Below are positions 25,492 through 34,788 of a stretch of 61,715 nucleotides of DNA, in pieces (the first letter of the stretch is position 1; each line of letters opens with the position of its first letter). This DNA is from Bacteroidaceae bacterium. GTDB lineage: Bacteria > Bacteroidota > Bacteroidia > Bacteroidales > Bacteroidaceae. A model generated the notes under the pieces. The model was given only the letters and a program-made list of their open reading frames with translations. It had not been told where the DNA came from and did no database searches. The translations under genes were made by a program, and so were the position numbers. The stretch is taken from assembly GCA_017555845.1 (NCBI GenBank), contig JAFZFO010000004.1:1-61715 (forward strand), in the 5' to 3' direction.

Positions 25492-26787
25492 ATGAATTTT
25501 GTACAGGAATTAAAATGGAGAGGAATGATCCAGGATATGACACTTGGAACAGAGGAACAGTTGCAGAAGGAGTTGACAAGTGCATACTTGGGTATTGACC
25601 CTACTGCCGATTCATTGCACATCGGTCACCTTGTGGGTGTGATGATGCTTCGTCACTTCCAGCTTTGCGGCCACAAGCCCATTGCCCTCATTGGTGGTGC
25701 TACCGGTATGATCGGTGACCCATCGGGTAAGTCTAAGGAGCGCGTGCTCATTGATGAGGAGAAGCTGCGTCACAACCAGGAGGCTCTCAAGAAACAGCTC
25801 GCCCGTTTCCTCGATTTCGACAGCGATGCTCCAAATGCTGCTGTGCTCGTCAACAACTACGACTGGATGAAAGAGTTCTCTTTCCTCGATTTCATCCGTA
25901 ACATCGGTAAGATGATTACCGTTAACTACATGATGTCAAAGGACTCTGTAAAGCGTCGCCTGTCGGGCGAGGCCGGTACTGACGGTATGTCATTTACAGA
26001 GTTTACATATCAGCTTCTCCAGGGCTATGACTATGTTCATCTCAATGAGACTCACGGCTGTAAGTTGCAGCTGGGTGGTGCCGATCAGTGGGGTAACATT
26101 ACAACAGGTACCGAGATGATCCGCAAGATGTCGGGTAACGAAGTGTTCGCTCTTACTTGTCCGCTTATCACAAAGGCCGATGGCAAGAAGTTCGGTAAGA
26201 CCGAGCAGGGTAACATCTGGCTCGACAAGCGTTATACATCGCCTTACCGTTTCTATCAGTTCTGGTTGAACGTAAGCGATGATGATGCCGAGAAGTATAT
26301 CAAGATCTTCACATCGATATGCCGCGAGGAGATTGAGGCTCTCGTTGCCGAGCATGCTCAGGCTCCACACTTGCGTCTGTTGCAGAAGCGCCTTGCAATG
26401 GAGGTTACAGTGCTTGTTCATGGCGAGGAGGAGTACAACAAGGCTGTTGAGGCATCTGGTATTCTCTTTGGCAATGCATCTACTGATGCTCTCCGTTCAC
26501 TCGATGAGGATACATTGCTTGCAGTGTTTGATGGCGTTCCACAGTTCGAGGTGTCACGCGAGGCTCTTGCCGAGGGTGTGAAGGCTGTAGATCTCACAAC
26601 AGACCTTGCTGCAATCTTCGCTTCTAAGGGCGAGATGCGCAAACTTGTTCAGGGTGGTGGTGTCTCTGTAAACAAGGAGAAACTTGCAGCTTTTGACCAG
26701 GTAATCAACAGTGAGAATCTGCTCAATGACAAGTATATTCTTGTTCAGAAGGGTAAGAAGAACTATTACCTGATCATTGCAAAGTAA
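25492..26787 (+). CDS. tyrS: Tyrosyl-tRNA synthetase
   Basis: This 431-residue class I synthetase charges tRNA-Tyr. The [10 protein letters not shown] motif is near residue 36 and the KFGKTEQ motif (the KMSKS equivalent) near 233. [12 protein letters not shown] and [10 protein letters not shown] are tyrosine-binding segments. The last 70 residues form an S4 RNA-binding domain ([17 protein letters not shown]). The gene ends at a strong terminator at 26813. Confidence 0.97.
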   Translation: MNFVQELKWRGMIQDMTLGTEEQLQKELTSAYLGIDPTADSLHIGHLVGVMMLRHFQLCGHKPIALIGGATGMIGDPSGKSKERVLIDEEKLRHNQEALKKQLARFLDFDSDAPNAAVLVNNYDWMKEFSFLDFIRNIGKMITVNYMMSKDSVKRRLSGEAGTDGMSFTEFTYQLLQGYDYVHLNETHGCKLQLGGADQWGNITTGTEMIRKMSGNEVFALTCPLITKADGKKFGKTEQGNIWLDKRYTSPYRFYQFWLNVSDDDAEKYIKIFTSICREEIEALVAEHAQAPHLRLLQKRLAMEVTVLVHGEEEYNKAVEASGILFGNASTDALRSLDEDTLLAVFDGVPQFEVSREALAEGVKAVDLTTDLAAIFASKGEMRKLVQGGGVSVNKEKLAAFDQVINSENLLNDKYILVQKGKKNYYLIIAK

Positions 26788-26812
26788 TGATATATAAAAT
26801 GTCATTTTGATG

Positions 26813-26855
26813 AATTCAGTGCTCACTTCGTATGATGTGAGCACTGAATTTTTCA
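26813..26855 (+). terminator. Terminator after tyrS
   Basis: A perfect 14-bp stem (aattcagtgctcac at 26813-26826, gtgagcactgaatt at 26837-26850) with a 10-nt loop precedes a short T tract. Confidence 0.85.
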
Positions 26856-26912
26856 CATAGGGCCGCTTTTTTGAAAAATTTTCGATATTGGTGTGAAAAA
26901 GTTTCTGTATAA

Positions 26913-26944
26913 TTTGGATAATAGTAAAAAAGTTCATACCTTTG
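26913..26944 (+). promoter_or_regulatory. Promoter of tRNA-His
   Basis: TTTG at 26913-26916, a 20-bp spacer and TACCTTTG at 26937-26944 form a near-ideal Bacteroidota promoter. Transcription should start near 26951, about 23 nt before the mature tRNA. Confidence 0.8.
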
Positions 26945-26973
26945 CATCGCTTTCGAAAAACAGAGAGCAATAT

Positions 26974-27048
26974 GGTGGCTGTAGTTCAGCTGGTTAGAGC
27001 GTCAGATTGTGGTTCTGAATGTCGTCGGTTCGAATCCGATCAGCCACC
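26974..27048 (+). tRNA. tRNA-His (GTG anticodon)
   Basis: A full cloverleaf can be drawn. The acceptor stem is gtggctg (26975-26981) with cagccac (27041-27047); the extra G at position -1 (26974) faces the discriminator C (27048), the identity element for histidine. The anticodon stem is tcaga/tctga around loop ttgtggt, giving anticodon GTG, and the T-arm loop is ttcgaat. CCA is not encoded. It has its own promoter and terminator. Confidence 0.97.
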
Positions 27049-27054
27049 CTCGAG

Positions 27055-27088
27055 TTAGGAAACAAGAAATTGTTTCCTAATTTTTTTT
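27055..27088 (+). terminator. Terminator after tRNA-His
   Basis: A perfect 10-bp stem (ttaggaaaca at 27055-27064, tgtttcctaa at 27071-27080) is followed by eight T. It starts 7 bp after the tRNA and isolates it from the next gene. Confidence 0.9.
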
Positions 27089-27105
27089 GCTCCAATTTAA
27101 AGTAT

Positions 27106-27113
27106 TATTTTTG
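27106..27113 (+). promoter_or_regulatory. Promoter -7 box of the TonB-C protein gene
   Basis: TATTTTTG matches TAnnTTTG. It lies between the tRNA terminator and the ATG at 27136, consistent with a leader of about 15 nt. Confidence 0.5.
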
Positions 27114-27135
27114 TTGTAACCAATGTGGCAACAAA

Positions 27136-27585
27136 ATGAAATACATAATATCTTTCATATTTCTATTGGTGTTCTCCATAATGCCTGTAAGCGAATCTTT
27201 TGCCCAGAAGGGTAAGGATAAGGTTGTTATGCCGCAGTTTCCCGGTGGCGAGGCCGAACTGCATAAATTCATAATCTCGGAACTGCAATATCCCATTGAG
27301 GCACGTGTCAACAAGGAGAGCGGCGAGGTTCTGGTTGCCTTTTCTGTAGGTATGGACGGCTATATAAGTGGTGTCAGGGTGGTGCGTTCTGTCTCTGAAT
27401 CTCTTGATGCCGAGGCAGTGCGTGTTGTTGGCAAGATGCCATCATGGATTCCTGGTAAAAAGAACGGACGTCCTGTCCGTGCCGAGATGACTATACCCAT
27501 AAACTTCAGGGTAAATTACGAGAACAAATTCATTGATGATGCCGAGGATCGCGAGAAAGCGCAAAAGGCAAGATTCAGATATTAA
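27136..27585 (+). CDS. Secreted protein with TonB C-terminal domain
   Basis: This 149-residue protein has a signal peptide (MKYIISFIFLLVFSIMPVSESFAQ). The mature part is a TonB C-terminal-type domain: PQFPGGEAELHKFIISELQYP, then GEVLVAFSVGMDGYISGVRVVRS and WIPGKKNGRPVRAEMTIPINF (segments run on in the protein and are shortened here). Bacteroidota have many such proteins without the inner-membrane anchor of true TonB, so energy transduction is uncertain. The frame opens further upstream inside the tRNA, but ATG 27136 starts the signal peptide. The next gene starts 13 bp after the stop. Confidence 0.87.
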   Translation: MKYIISFIFLLVFSIMPVSESFAQKGKDKVVMPQFPGGEAELHKFIISELQYPIEARVNKESGEVLVAFSVGMDGYISGVRVVRSVSESLDAEAVRVVGKMPSWIPGKKNGRPVRAEMTIPINFRVNYENKFIDDAEDREKAQKARFRY

Positions 27586-27598
27586 ACAAATACAGACC

Positions 27599-28768
27599 GT
27601 GAAACTGCATATCTTCAATCCCGAGAATGACCTTGCGCTTGCCGATGGTGGCTTCAGCTATTGCCCGCCACCGGCAGCCATGCGCATTGCTGGGGAACTG
27701 GCATCGTTGCCACTTTGGTATGCAGGCAATGATGATGTCATCTCTTTGCCCGATGAAGATGTCTCTTTCCGTAACGAAATGTCGTGTCTGTTCAATCTGC
27801 CTATGGCGTATGTTCCTGCAATGCGCAGCGCAGTCACTTCACTTTCTCCGTGGGGCTGGAGTGCGCAGATGCGTCATCGTTTCAAGGCTATGGGCTTTGC
27901 AAAGGAAATTCTACCCAATGATGAGGAGATTGAAAGAATGCGCTCCCTCTCGAGCCGAGTGCTTACTATTGATATACTCACAGCACTGCGCCAAGCCGGT
28001 GTTGACACTCCACCTATACCGCGTTATATTGACAACCTTGACGATGCCATTGCTTTTGTTGATGGCTGCGAGCGTTGTGTGGTAAAGGCTCCATGGTCGG
28101 GTAGCGGAAAAGGCATAATGTGGGGCATCGGTCGTGCCGAGGAACCTATGGTGCATTTCTGCAAAGGTGTCATCAGACGTCAGGGCGGTGTGGTATGCGA
28201 ACATTTCCTTAATGCTAAACAGGAGTTTGCAATGGAATTCTATGCCGATGCCGGGGATGTCCGCTTTGTGGGGTATTCATTGTTCACAGCCGAGAATGGA
28301 GCGTATGTAGGGAATATGCTCGCGCCCGATTCAGAAATAGAAAAGCATTTGACGGAATATATTTCAGTTGAGACACTTTATAAAGTCAAAGAGTGCCTGT
28401 GTGATATCATGCGAGGCCTTTTGGCCGATAGTGGCTATTGTGGCTACTTCGGCATTGATATGATGTTGTATGACAATGGCGACGGTTGCCGTCTGAATCC
28501 TTGTATGGAGGTAAATCTGCGCACGAATATGGGAGTAGTCTCTCGCCTTTTCTATGACCGTTTCGTGCATGTCGATAGCCGCGGAATCTATAGAGTCAGG
28601 TTCTTTAAACAGCAGGGCGAAGCTTGGGGTTTTCATCAGGAGATGCAGGCTTCCCATCCTTTGGAGGTTGAGAGTGGACGCGTTGTCAAGGGATATATGC
28701 ATCTTGCACCGGTTACTCCTGATAACAGATATATAGCTTATGTGATAATAGGTGGGGATATTTGTTGA
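27599..28768 (+). CDS. Uncharacterised ATP-grasp-like protein
   Basis: This 389-residue cytoplasmic protein has a GTG start 13 bp after the TonB-C gene; the open frame continues upstream into that gene but KLHIFNPENDLALA is the likely N-terminus. CVVKAPWSGSGKGIMWG near residue 160 resembles the ATP-binding lysine strand and Gly-rich loop of ATP-grasp enzymes. FGIDMMLYD and NPCMEVNLRTNMG near 280-310 resemble their C-terminal metal-binding D...E-x-N segment. It would then ligate a carboxylate to an amine or thiol, but the substrate is unknown. I do not recognise a named family; the fold assignment is inference from the motif order. Confidence 0.65.
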   Translation: MKLHIFNPENDLALADGGFSYCPPPAAMRIAGELASLPLWYAGNDDVISLPDEDVSFRNEMSCLFNLPMAYVPAMRSAVTSLSPWGWSAQMRHRFKAMGFAKEILPNDEEIERMRSLSSRVLTIDILTALRQAGVDTPPIPRYIDNLDDAIAFVDGCERCVVKAPWSGSGKGIMWGIGRAEEPMVHFCKGVIRRQGGVVCEHFLNAKQEFAMEFYADAGDVRFVGYSLFTAENGAYVGNMLAPDSEIEKHLTEYISVETLYKVKECLCDIMRGLLADSGYCGYFGIDMMLYDNGDGCRLNPCMEVNLRTNMGVVSRLFYDRFVHVDSRGIYRVRFFKQQGEAWGFHQEMQASHPLEVESGRVVKGYMHLAPVTPDNRYIAYVIIGGDIC

Positions 28769-28817
28769 AACTTATGTTTTTATTAGTATATTAGCACTGA
28801 ATTAAATAGATATTATA

Positions 28818-30599
28818 ATGAACAATACAATACAGGACAGAGTAGAGAAATTGCGCGCGTTCATGCGCGATGGAAATCTTGATGCGTTTATCATTGTGAG
28901 CAGTGACCCTCACAGCAGTGAATATGTTGCCGACTGTTGGAAGTCACGTGAGTGGATATCGGGTTTTGACGGTTCGGCAGGAACTGCAGTCGTAACAGCT
29001 GACAAGGCTTTGTTGTGGACCGACTCGCGCTATTGGCTTGCTGCTGACAAATCCCTTGCAGGAACAGGCTTCGAACTGATGAAGGACGGCGCAGCCGACA
29101 CTCCTTCCATTACAGCATGGCTTTGCGCCAACCTTTCCGAGGGTGCACGTGTGGGCGTTGACGGTACCGTATGTTCCATTGCAGAGACAAAAGCCTGGAA
29201 CAATGAACTCTCTGTTGCAGGTATTCTGCTTGAGGCAACAACCGATCCTTTTGCAACAATCTGGGACAACCGTCCAGAATTACCAATGGGAGAGGTCTTT
29301 CAGTTGCCATTGGAGTATTGTGGCGAAAGTACACACGATAAACTGGCACGCCTGCGCGAGGTTCTTGCTTCACAAGGTGCCGATGGCGTAATGCTCACAA
29401 TGCTCGATGAGGTTGCGTGGATGACCAATATGCGTGGCTCCGATGTGGACTACAATCCTGTTTTTGTTGCATATATGCTTGTTACTGCCAACGAGGCAAA
29501 ACTCTTTATAGAAAGTGCGAAGGTAAATGACGCTGTCAATGAGTATCTTGCCGGCGAAGGAATCACATTGGCCGAATATGGCGATGTGTGGCATGCTCTG
29601 CGTGAGTTTGACGGTGCGTCGCTACTGATGCAGCCCAACCGTTGCAACAGAGCTGTGCTCGAGAACCTGAACACTGCATGTTACCCAGTCTTTGCCGATT
29701 CCCCTGTTGCAATGATGAAGGCTGTGAAGAACGATGTGGAGATTGCCGGTTTCAAAAAAGCAATGCTGAGCGAGGGTATTGCAATGGTAAAATTCCTGCG
29801 TTTCCTGAAACCGGCTGTTGAGCAGGGTGGATTGACCGAAATTGATGTCGATACAATGTTGACTTGGATGAGAGGCAAGGATGCCGACTTCCGCGGTTTG
29901 AGCTTTGCAACCATTGCTGCCTACGGTGCCAATGCAGCCATTGTACATTATGAACCAACACCGGCCGATAATGCCGTGTTGCAACCGCGCGGTTTCCTGT
30001 TGCTCGATTGTGGCGGACAGTATGTTGGTGGAACAACCGACATTACACGTACAATTCCGCTTGGAGAACTGACTGACGAAGAGCGCGAGGACTATACACG
30101 TGTTCTCCGTGGTCATATATCACTTGCTATGGCAAAGTTCCCAAAGGGAACCTGTGGTACACAGCTCGATGTCCTTGCGCGTCAATGGTTATGGAGTGCG
30201 GGTGAGAACTATCTGCATGGTACAGGTCATGGAGTAGGGCATTTCCTTAACGTCCACGAAGGTCCTCACCAGATTAGAATGAACAATATGCCGGCTCACT
30301 TGCAACCCGGTATGACTGTTACCAATGAGCCCGGTCTTTACAAGGCCGGCCGCCATGGTATACGTATTGAGAATACAATGCTCGTAAAGCACTATTGCGA
30401 GAGTGAGTTCGGAACATTCTACGAGCTTGAGCCGTTGACATTGTGCCCAATTGATACAACTCCTGTCATTCCTGAGATTCTTGGTGCCGATGCCATCGCT
30501 TATCTCAACGCCTATAATGCAATGGTGTGCAAGACTCTCTCGCCATATCTAAATGACGAGGAGCGTACTTATCTTGAAGAGATTACACGTCCTATATAA
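28818..30599 (+). CDS. Xaa-Pro aminopeptidase (aminopeptidase P family)
   Basis: This 593-residue M24B metallopeptidase cleaves N-terminal residues preceding proline. Two creatinase-like N-terminal domains (residues 1-310) precede the pita-bread catalytic domain. The dimetal ligands are visible: Asp in LLLDCGGQYVGGTTDITRT (about 395-412), His in GTGHGVGHFLNVHEGP (about 468-483), Glu in TNEPGLY (about 504) and Glu in GIRIENTM (about 517). The three-domain length matches the eukaryote-like aminopeptidase P seen in Bacteroidota. It is followed after 2 bp by the GDPD-like lipoprotein gene. Confidence 0.94.
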   Translation: MNNTIQDRVEKLRAFMRDGNLDAFIIVSSDPHSSEYVADCWKSREWISGFDGSAGTAVVTADKALLWTDSRYWLAADKSLAGTGFELMKDGAADTPSITAWLCANLSEGARVGVDGTVCSIAETKAWNNELSVAGILLEATTDPFATIWDNRPELPMGEVFQLPLEYCGESTHDKLARLREVLASQGADGVMLTMLDEVAWMTNMRGSDVDYNPVFVAYMLVTANEAKLFIESAKVNDAVNEYLAGEGITLAEYGDVWHALREFDGASLLMQPNRCNRAVLENLNTACYPVFADSPVAMMKAVKNDVEIAGFKKAMLSEGIAMVKFLRFLKPAVEQGGLTEIDVDTMLTWMRGKDADFRGLSFATIAAYGANAAIVHYEPTPADNAVLQPRGFLLLDCGGQYVGGTTDITRTIPLGELTDEEREDYTRVLRGHISLAMAKFPKGTCGTQLDVLARQWLWSAGENYLHGTGHGVGHFLNVHEGPHQIRMNNMPAHLQPGMTVTNEPGLYKAGRHGIRIENTMLVKHYCESEFGTFYELEPLTLCPIDTTPVIPEILGADAIAYLNAYNAMVCKTLSPYLNDEERTYLEEITRPI

Positions 30600-30601
30600 T
30601 A

Positions 30602-31348
30602 ATGAAACATATTTTGCAGTTGTTGATTATATCCTTGCTTTTCTCCTGTGCCGAACAGGAGGAAAGCAAGGAATATTTTTCTCCCGAACTCATTGCCCAT
30701 GCCGGCGGCGCAATTGACAGCTGCATCTATACCAATTCACGCGAAGCTCTTGAACAGGCCTTTGAAAAAGGATACAGGTTCATTGAGCTTGACTTGCTCA
30801 TTACCAGTGACAGCGTTCTTGTTGCTGCCCATTCATGGGGCGAGTTCAACCAGATGACTGACAGCGCCCACCTTGGCGACACTGCACCTGCATTCAGTGA
30901 TTTTGCATCGCGAAAGATACTTGGCCGTTACACCCCGTTGAGCGCACATGATATCAATTCATTCTTTGAACAGCACGACAGCATCTTCCTTGTTACCGAC
31001 AAGGTTTCTTCCCTTGATATACTGAGCGAAAATTTCCCTGAAATAAAAGAGCGGATGGTGGTAGAGGCTTTCTCCTATCATGATTATTGCCGTCTCAAAG
31101 ACCATGGCTATTTTCGTGTCTTTTATTCCTGTTTGGCTCAGGATCTCACAGCCACAGTATTGCGTAATCTCTCCTCGGTTGAATGGATGGCACTGCATAC
31201 CAGTGTACTTGACAATCCTCTGTTCAGGCTCATGAACAAGCTTTGGGATTTCAATATCGCATTGTTCACTGTCGATGATAAGGAAAGTATAGCTGCATTA
31301 TATGAAGAAAGGGTAAAGATGGTATACACAAACTTCATTGAACCATAG
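30602..31348 (+). CDS. Glycerophosphodiester phosphodiesterase-like lipoprotein
   Basis: This 248-residue predicted lipoprotein has a signal MKHILQLLIISLLFSCAEQ with lipobox LFSC. The mature part has GDPD-type motifs: IAHAGG (the HRG equivalent), TNSREALEQAF, then FIELDLLITSDSVLVAAHSW with the E-x-D metal ligands. Family members hydrolyse glycerophosphodiesters or related lipids with divalent metal. The Arg of HRG is replaced by Ala, so activity may differ. The gene begins 2 bp after the aminopeptidase stop, so the two are an operon. Confidence 0.8.
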   Translation: MKHILQLLIISLLFSCAEQEESKEYFSPELIAHAGGAIDSCIYTNSREALEQAFEKGYRFIELDLLITSDSVLVAAHSWGEFNQMTDSAHLGDTAPAFSDFASRKILGRYTPLSAHDINSFFEQHDSIFLVTDKVSSLDILSENFPEIKERMVVEAFSYHDYCRLKDHGYFRVFYSCLAQDLTATVLRNLSSVEWMALHTSVLDNPLFRLMNKLWDFNIALFTVDDKESIAALYEERVKMVYTNFIEP

Positions 31349-31405
31349 AAAAGGATAGACGCTTCTTCCATTATGGCGCGGTTGTTGTCCAATTTCGTGG
31401 TTAAA

Positions 31406-31450
31406 TTTGGGTGTATCGTTTTTGATTTTGTAAATTTGTTCCAAAATCAA
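31406..31450 (+). promoter_or_regulatory. Promoter and inverted repeat upstream of the AraC-type regulator
   Basis: A TTTG at 31406-31409 and a -7 box TAAATTTG at 31431-31438 are separated by 21 bp. The -7 box is embraced by a 9-bp inverted repeat, ttgattttg (31422-31430) and caaaatcaa (31442-31450). This is a plausible operator for autoregulation. Confidence 0.5.
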
Positions 31451-31464
31451 ATTTTTGGAATTAT

Positions 31465-32304
31465 ATGAAGTTTGTAAACGATATCACTCATGCCCAATTG
31501 CTCACGCTGAACGAACTGGCTCCGTCAAAAGAACCGCTCCGTTTCAGGAATCTCGTACTCATGTTCTGCGAGAGAGGCGAATTGCTTTTTGAACTCAATT
31601 ACACCTCATACACATTAAGGGAAAATGGATTCCTCATCATAACTCCACTTGATATCCTCAGTTTCGAGGATGTCACAAATGATTTCAGCAGCACGGTCCT
31701 CGTATTGCCATCAGAAATATTCTCTCCTGTACTAAAGGATATCAATATGCTCAATTTCAAGTATATCAAGCAGTCGCCCGTAATATACTTGCAGAATGAG
31801 TATCTTGCATTGTACAAGCAGATTCTATCGACATTGTGGCATGTGAAGGGGATGGTTGCCGAGGAGGAGTTCGACAAGATTGCAAGCATGCAGATATCAT
31901 CGCTTTCCGTTGTGCAGCAGGACTACTACAACAAGTACATTGCCAAAAAGGAGAATGGCTATGAGTATATCCCACGCAAGAAGGAGCTGTTCCGTAACTT
32001 CATAAACAAGCTCGTGGAATCGCGACTGATATCGCGTGAAGTTTTGTTCTATGCCAATGAACTTGGTGTCAGCAGCGGATATCTCAATGAGGTGTGCAAC
32101 GAGGTGTCGGGACACTCGGCCAAGGCCATTATCGATTCTGCTGTGACTGCAAGTCTCAAGTACGAACTCTCCTACACAGCAAAGAGCATCCAGGAACTTG
32201 CCGAGGATTTCAATTTTCCCAGCCAGTCATACTTCACACGCTATTACAAACGCATGACAGGCCTTACTCCAAGCGAGTTCCGCAAGGAGAGGGCGATGAA
32301 GTAG
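31465..32304 (+). CDS. AraC family transcriptional regulator
   Basis: This 279-residue protein has an N-terminal cupin-like sensing part (residues 1-150, with FRNLVLMFCERGELLF) and a C-terminal AraC double helix-turn-helix DNA-binding domain (residues about 175-279). The second helix pair is SIQELAEDFNFPSQSYFTR followed by YYKRMTGLTPSEFRKER, the canonical AraC signature. It is transcribed alone and no target operon is adjacent: the next gene is a separate radical SAM protein. Confidence 0.92.
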   Translation: MKFVNDITHAQLLTLNELAPSKEPLRFRNLVLMFCERGELLFELNYTSYTLRENGFLIITPLDILSFEDVTNDFSSTVLVLPSEIFSPVLKDINMLNFKYIKQSPVIYLQNEYLALYKQILSTLWHVKGMVAEEEFDKIASMQISSLSVVQQDYYNKYIAKKENGYEYIPRKKELFRNFINKLVESRLISREVLFYANELGVSSGYLNEVCNEVSGHSAKAIIDSAVTASLKYELSYTAKSIQELAEDFNFPSQSYFTRYYKRMTGLTPSEFRKERAMK

Positions 32305-32354
32305 TGCCGGGTTATATCAGTACATTGTAATATTTTTTGTATCTTCGCGCATAT

Positions 32355-33299
32355 ATGCGTGAAGATACTTTTTTATATAACGAATTCGGCAGTTACCTGC
32401 GTGGCATCTTTGGCTGCAAGGTGCAGAAGATTACCATTGATGCCGGTTTCACTTGTCCTAACCGTGATGGAAAGGTAGGACGCGGCGGCTGTACGTTCTG
32501 CAATAACCAGACATTCAACCCTGCCTATTGCCACCGTAACCGCTCTGTCGCCGAGCAGATGAATGAGGGAATCTCTTTCTTTGCGCATAAATATCCCGAT
32601 ATGAAATATCTTGCCTATTTCCAGGCATATACCAATACCTACGATTCGCTCGATGTACTCAAACAACGCTACAATGAGGCTTTAGCCGTTGATGGCTGTG
32701 TGGGTATTGTCATTGGCACGCGCCCTGACTGCATGCCTGATGAACTGCTTGAATATTTGGCCGAACTGAATAAGACTACATTCGTACTTGTGGAATATGG
32801 CATAGAGAGCACTGATGATGTAACCCTTAAGCGTATCAACCGCGGTCATGATTATGCCTGTGCCGTTGATGCAGTAAGGCGCACTGTTGCTGCCGGTATT
32901 CCCGTGGGCGCTCATATAATTCTTGGTTTGCCGGGTGAACAGCGCGAGGATCTTATGCGCCAGGCTACGGAGCTGTCACGCCTGCCGCTCACTACGCTGA
33001 AACTGCACCAGTTGCAGATTGTGAGGGGAACACGCATGGCCGAGGAGTACATCGAAAACCCTGCCGATTTCCATCTTTTCGCAATGGAGGACTATATTGA
33101 GACTGTGATTGATTATATTGAGCGTCTGAATCCGACTTTGGTGCTTGAGCGTTTTGCATCGCAGTCGCCAAAGGAACTGCTCATTGCCCCCGATTGGGGA
33201 ATAAAGAACCACGAACTCGTTGACAAAGTGAAGGCGAGAATGAAGCAGAGGCAGACATGGCAGGGAAAATTGTATAAAACAATAGAGGAGAAATTTTAA
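32355..33299 (+). CDS. TIGR01212 family radical SAM protein (YhcC-like)
   Basis: This 314-residue radical SAM enzyme is of the YhcC/TIGR01212 type. The iron-sulfur region [19 protein letters not shown] supplies three cysteines in a C-x(n)-C-x2-C arrangement near residues 27-44. VLVEYGIES and HIILGLPGE are typical TIM-barrel SAM-binding segments. Its substrate is unknown; members have been suspected to act on tRNA. ATG 32355 is used because the upstream in-frame start is TTG. It converges with miaA and overlaps it by 4 bp. Confidence 0.9.
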   Translation: MREDTFLYNEFGSYLRGIFGCKVQKITIDAGFTCPNRDGKVGRGGCTFCNNQTFNPAYCHRNRSVAEQMNEGISFFAHKYPDMKYLAYFQAYTNTYDSLDVLKQRYNEALAVDGCVGIVIGTRPDCMPDELLEYLAELNKTTFVLVEYGIESTDDVTLKRINRGHDYACAVDAVRRTVAAGIPVGAHIILGLPGEQREDLMRQATELSRLPLTTLKLHQLQIVRGTRMAEEYIENPADFHLFAMEDYIETVIDYIERLNPTLVLERFASQSPKELLIAPDWGIKNHELVDKVKARMKQRQTWQGKLYKTIEEKF

Positions 33300-34192
33300 A
33301 TTTTCTCCTCTATGTGTTTAAGTATTCCTTCTATATCATCAGGGTGGAACCACGTTATCTCCTCATCCTTCTGATACCATGTTACCTGTTTGCGCGAATA
33401 GATGCGTGTGTTCTGCTTTATCTTTTCAATGGCAAAGTCAAGCGTCCATTCGCCGTCGAGATATTTGAAAATCTCCTTGTAGCCTACCGTGTTCAGTGAG
33501 TTGTGTTCTTTGAGGTGTGCAAACTGTTTTACCTCCTCAACAAGTCCTTGTTCAATCATCATGTCAACACGGCTGTTGATGCGCGCGTATAGTTCCTCGC
33601 GGTCGCGGCGCAGTCCAATCTTGATTATGTTGAACGGGCGTTGCTTCTTTGTGCGTGTGCGGAACGAACTGTACTTCTTGCCTGTCATGTAGCAGATTTC
33701 AAGCGCATGCATTACACGCTTGGGGTTCTTTATGTCGGCCTCGGCATAGTATTCGGGGTCGAGCAGGCGAAGCTCAGCAGCAAGGCTCTCCAGCCCCTCG
33801 CGGTTGTATTTGTCAATGATGATGGCACGGGTCTCCTCGTCCACTGTAGGGATGTCATCAATACCATAACATACGGCATCGATATACATCATTGAACCAC
33901 CGGCAAGCAGCATTGTGTGGTGGTGCGGAAACTCCTTTTCAAGCAGGTCAAGCACATCGGCCTCATAACGTGCTGCGCTATAGTAGTCGCCTGGAGCAAG
34001 CTGCCCCACAAAATAGTGTTTGTGGCGGGCAAGCTCCTCTTTGGTAGGCATTGCTGTACCTATCTCCATTCCGCTGTACATCTGTCGCGAATCGGCCGAG
34101 ATGATGGGGCATTTGAAATGCTCGGCAATGGCAAAACTCGTTGCGGTCTTGCCAACTGCCGTGGGGCCTATAAGTACAACAAGGCTATTCAT
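33296..34192 (-). CDS. miaA: tRNA dimethylallyltransferase
   Basis: MiaA adds a dimethylallyl group to N6 of A37 in tRNAs reading UNN codons. The 298-residue protein begins [19 protein letters not shown], with the P-loop at residues 8-15. Next comes the [17 protein letters not shown] motif and later [11 protein letters not shown]-like ([12 protein letters not shown]) and [19 protein letters not shown] near the C-terminus, all family signatures. It is the last gene of the minus-strand lipid A cluster and follows the pRiA4b-like gene after 15 bp. Confidence 0.95.
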   Translation of the reverse strand: MNSLVVLIGPTAVGKTATSFAIAEHFKCPIISADSRQMYSGMEIGTAMPTKEELARHKHYFVGQLAPGDYYSAARYEADVLDLLEKEFPHHHTMLLAGGSMMYIDAVCYGIDDIPTVDEETRAIIIDKYNREGLESLAAELRLLDPEYYAEADIKNPKRVMHALEICYMTGKKYSSFRTRTKKQRPFNIIKIGLRRDREELYARINSRVDMMIEQGLVEEVKQFAHLKEHNSLNTVGYKEIFKYLDGEWTLDFAIEKIKQNTRIYSRKQVTWYQKDEEITWFHPDDIEGILKHIEEKI

Positions 34193-34207
34193 TCTCTCCT
34201 TTAATAA

Positions 34208-34774
34208 TTAATAAAGGTCATCGATTGAACTCATGTCGGCAATGTCGCCAATGCCGTAACCCTCGGGGTCAAGGTCATCCTCGTTGTAGCTGTCGCTACC
34301 ATAGAAATCCTCGTTGAAATCCTCTGATGCTTCAACGATTGGAGCCTTGTTCATGAGCTCGTCGAAGTTGAGCACCTGTGCAGGAGCATCGCCTACTGAC
34401 TTTGTGCAGACTGCCTGGTCAATGTCCTTGCCGAACTCGATCTTGCTGAGCTCCATATAGAATACACGGTCGCCGAGTGGGTCGAACACGTACATCAGCT
34501 TTTGCTTCTCCTCCTCGATGATGTCACCGATGACTGTGTCTGCCATTACGTAGCTCTCATCCTCGGACATGCCACCCATATCCTCGAGAGTGATCTCAAC
34601 TTCCTTTACCCAACGCTCGTTGCAGATGAAGAATGAGGTCATCTGATCATCGGGGTAGTTCACTGAATCGAGAATGGCCTTGTGAAGCTCAATGAATGTT
34701 GCATCAGAGTCAATCTCAATGTCTCTTCTGAAGTTATCAACTTCGTCTGATAAAAGTCTGAATTTGTATACCAT
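34208..34774 (-). CDS. pRiA4b ORF-3-like protein
   Basis: This 188-residue protein resembles the plasmid pRiA4b ORF-3 / IS1096 TnpR-like family: residues 1-130 with VYKFRLLSDEVDNFRRDIEID, ATFIELHKAILDSVNYPDDQ and LMYVFDPLGDRVFYMELSKI. The C-terminal 50 residues are very acidic and low in complexity (FYGSDSYNEDDLDPEGYG), probably disordered. Despite the family name nothing here is a mobile element; the gene is in a conserved-looking chromosomal position between lpxA and miaA. Function unknown. Confidence 0.8.
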   Translation of the reverse strand: MVYKFRLLSDEVDNFRRDIEIDSDATFIELHKAILDSVNYPDDQMTSFFICNERWVKEVEITLEDMGGMSEDESYVMADTVIGDIIEEEKQKLMYVFDPLGDRVFYMELSKIEFGKDIDQAVCTKSVGDAPAQVLNFDELMNKAPIVEASEDFNEDFYGSDSYNEDDLDPEGYGIGDIADMSSIDDLY

Positions 34775-34788
34775 AGTCGTGTATTTGT

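Noticed and set aside
27019-27135. Extension of the TonB-C protein into tRNA-His
   Set aside because: It would translate through the tRNA and its terminator; the signal peptide begins at 27136.
34208-34774. Transposon resolvase (from the TnpR-like family name)
   Set aside because: No recombinase catalytic motifs; only pRiA4b ORF-3-like similarity and a chromosomal housekeeping context.
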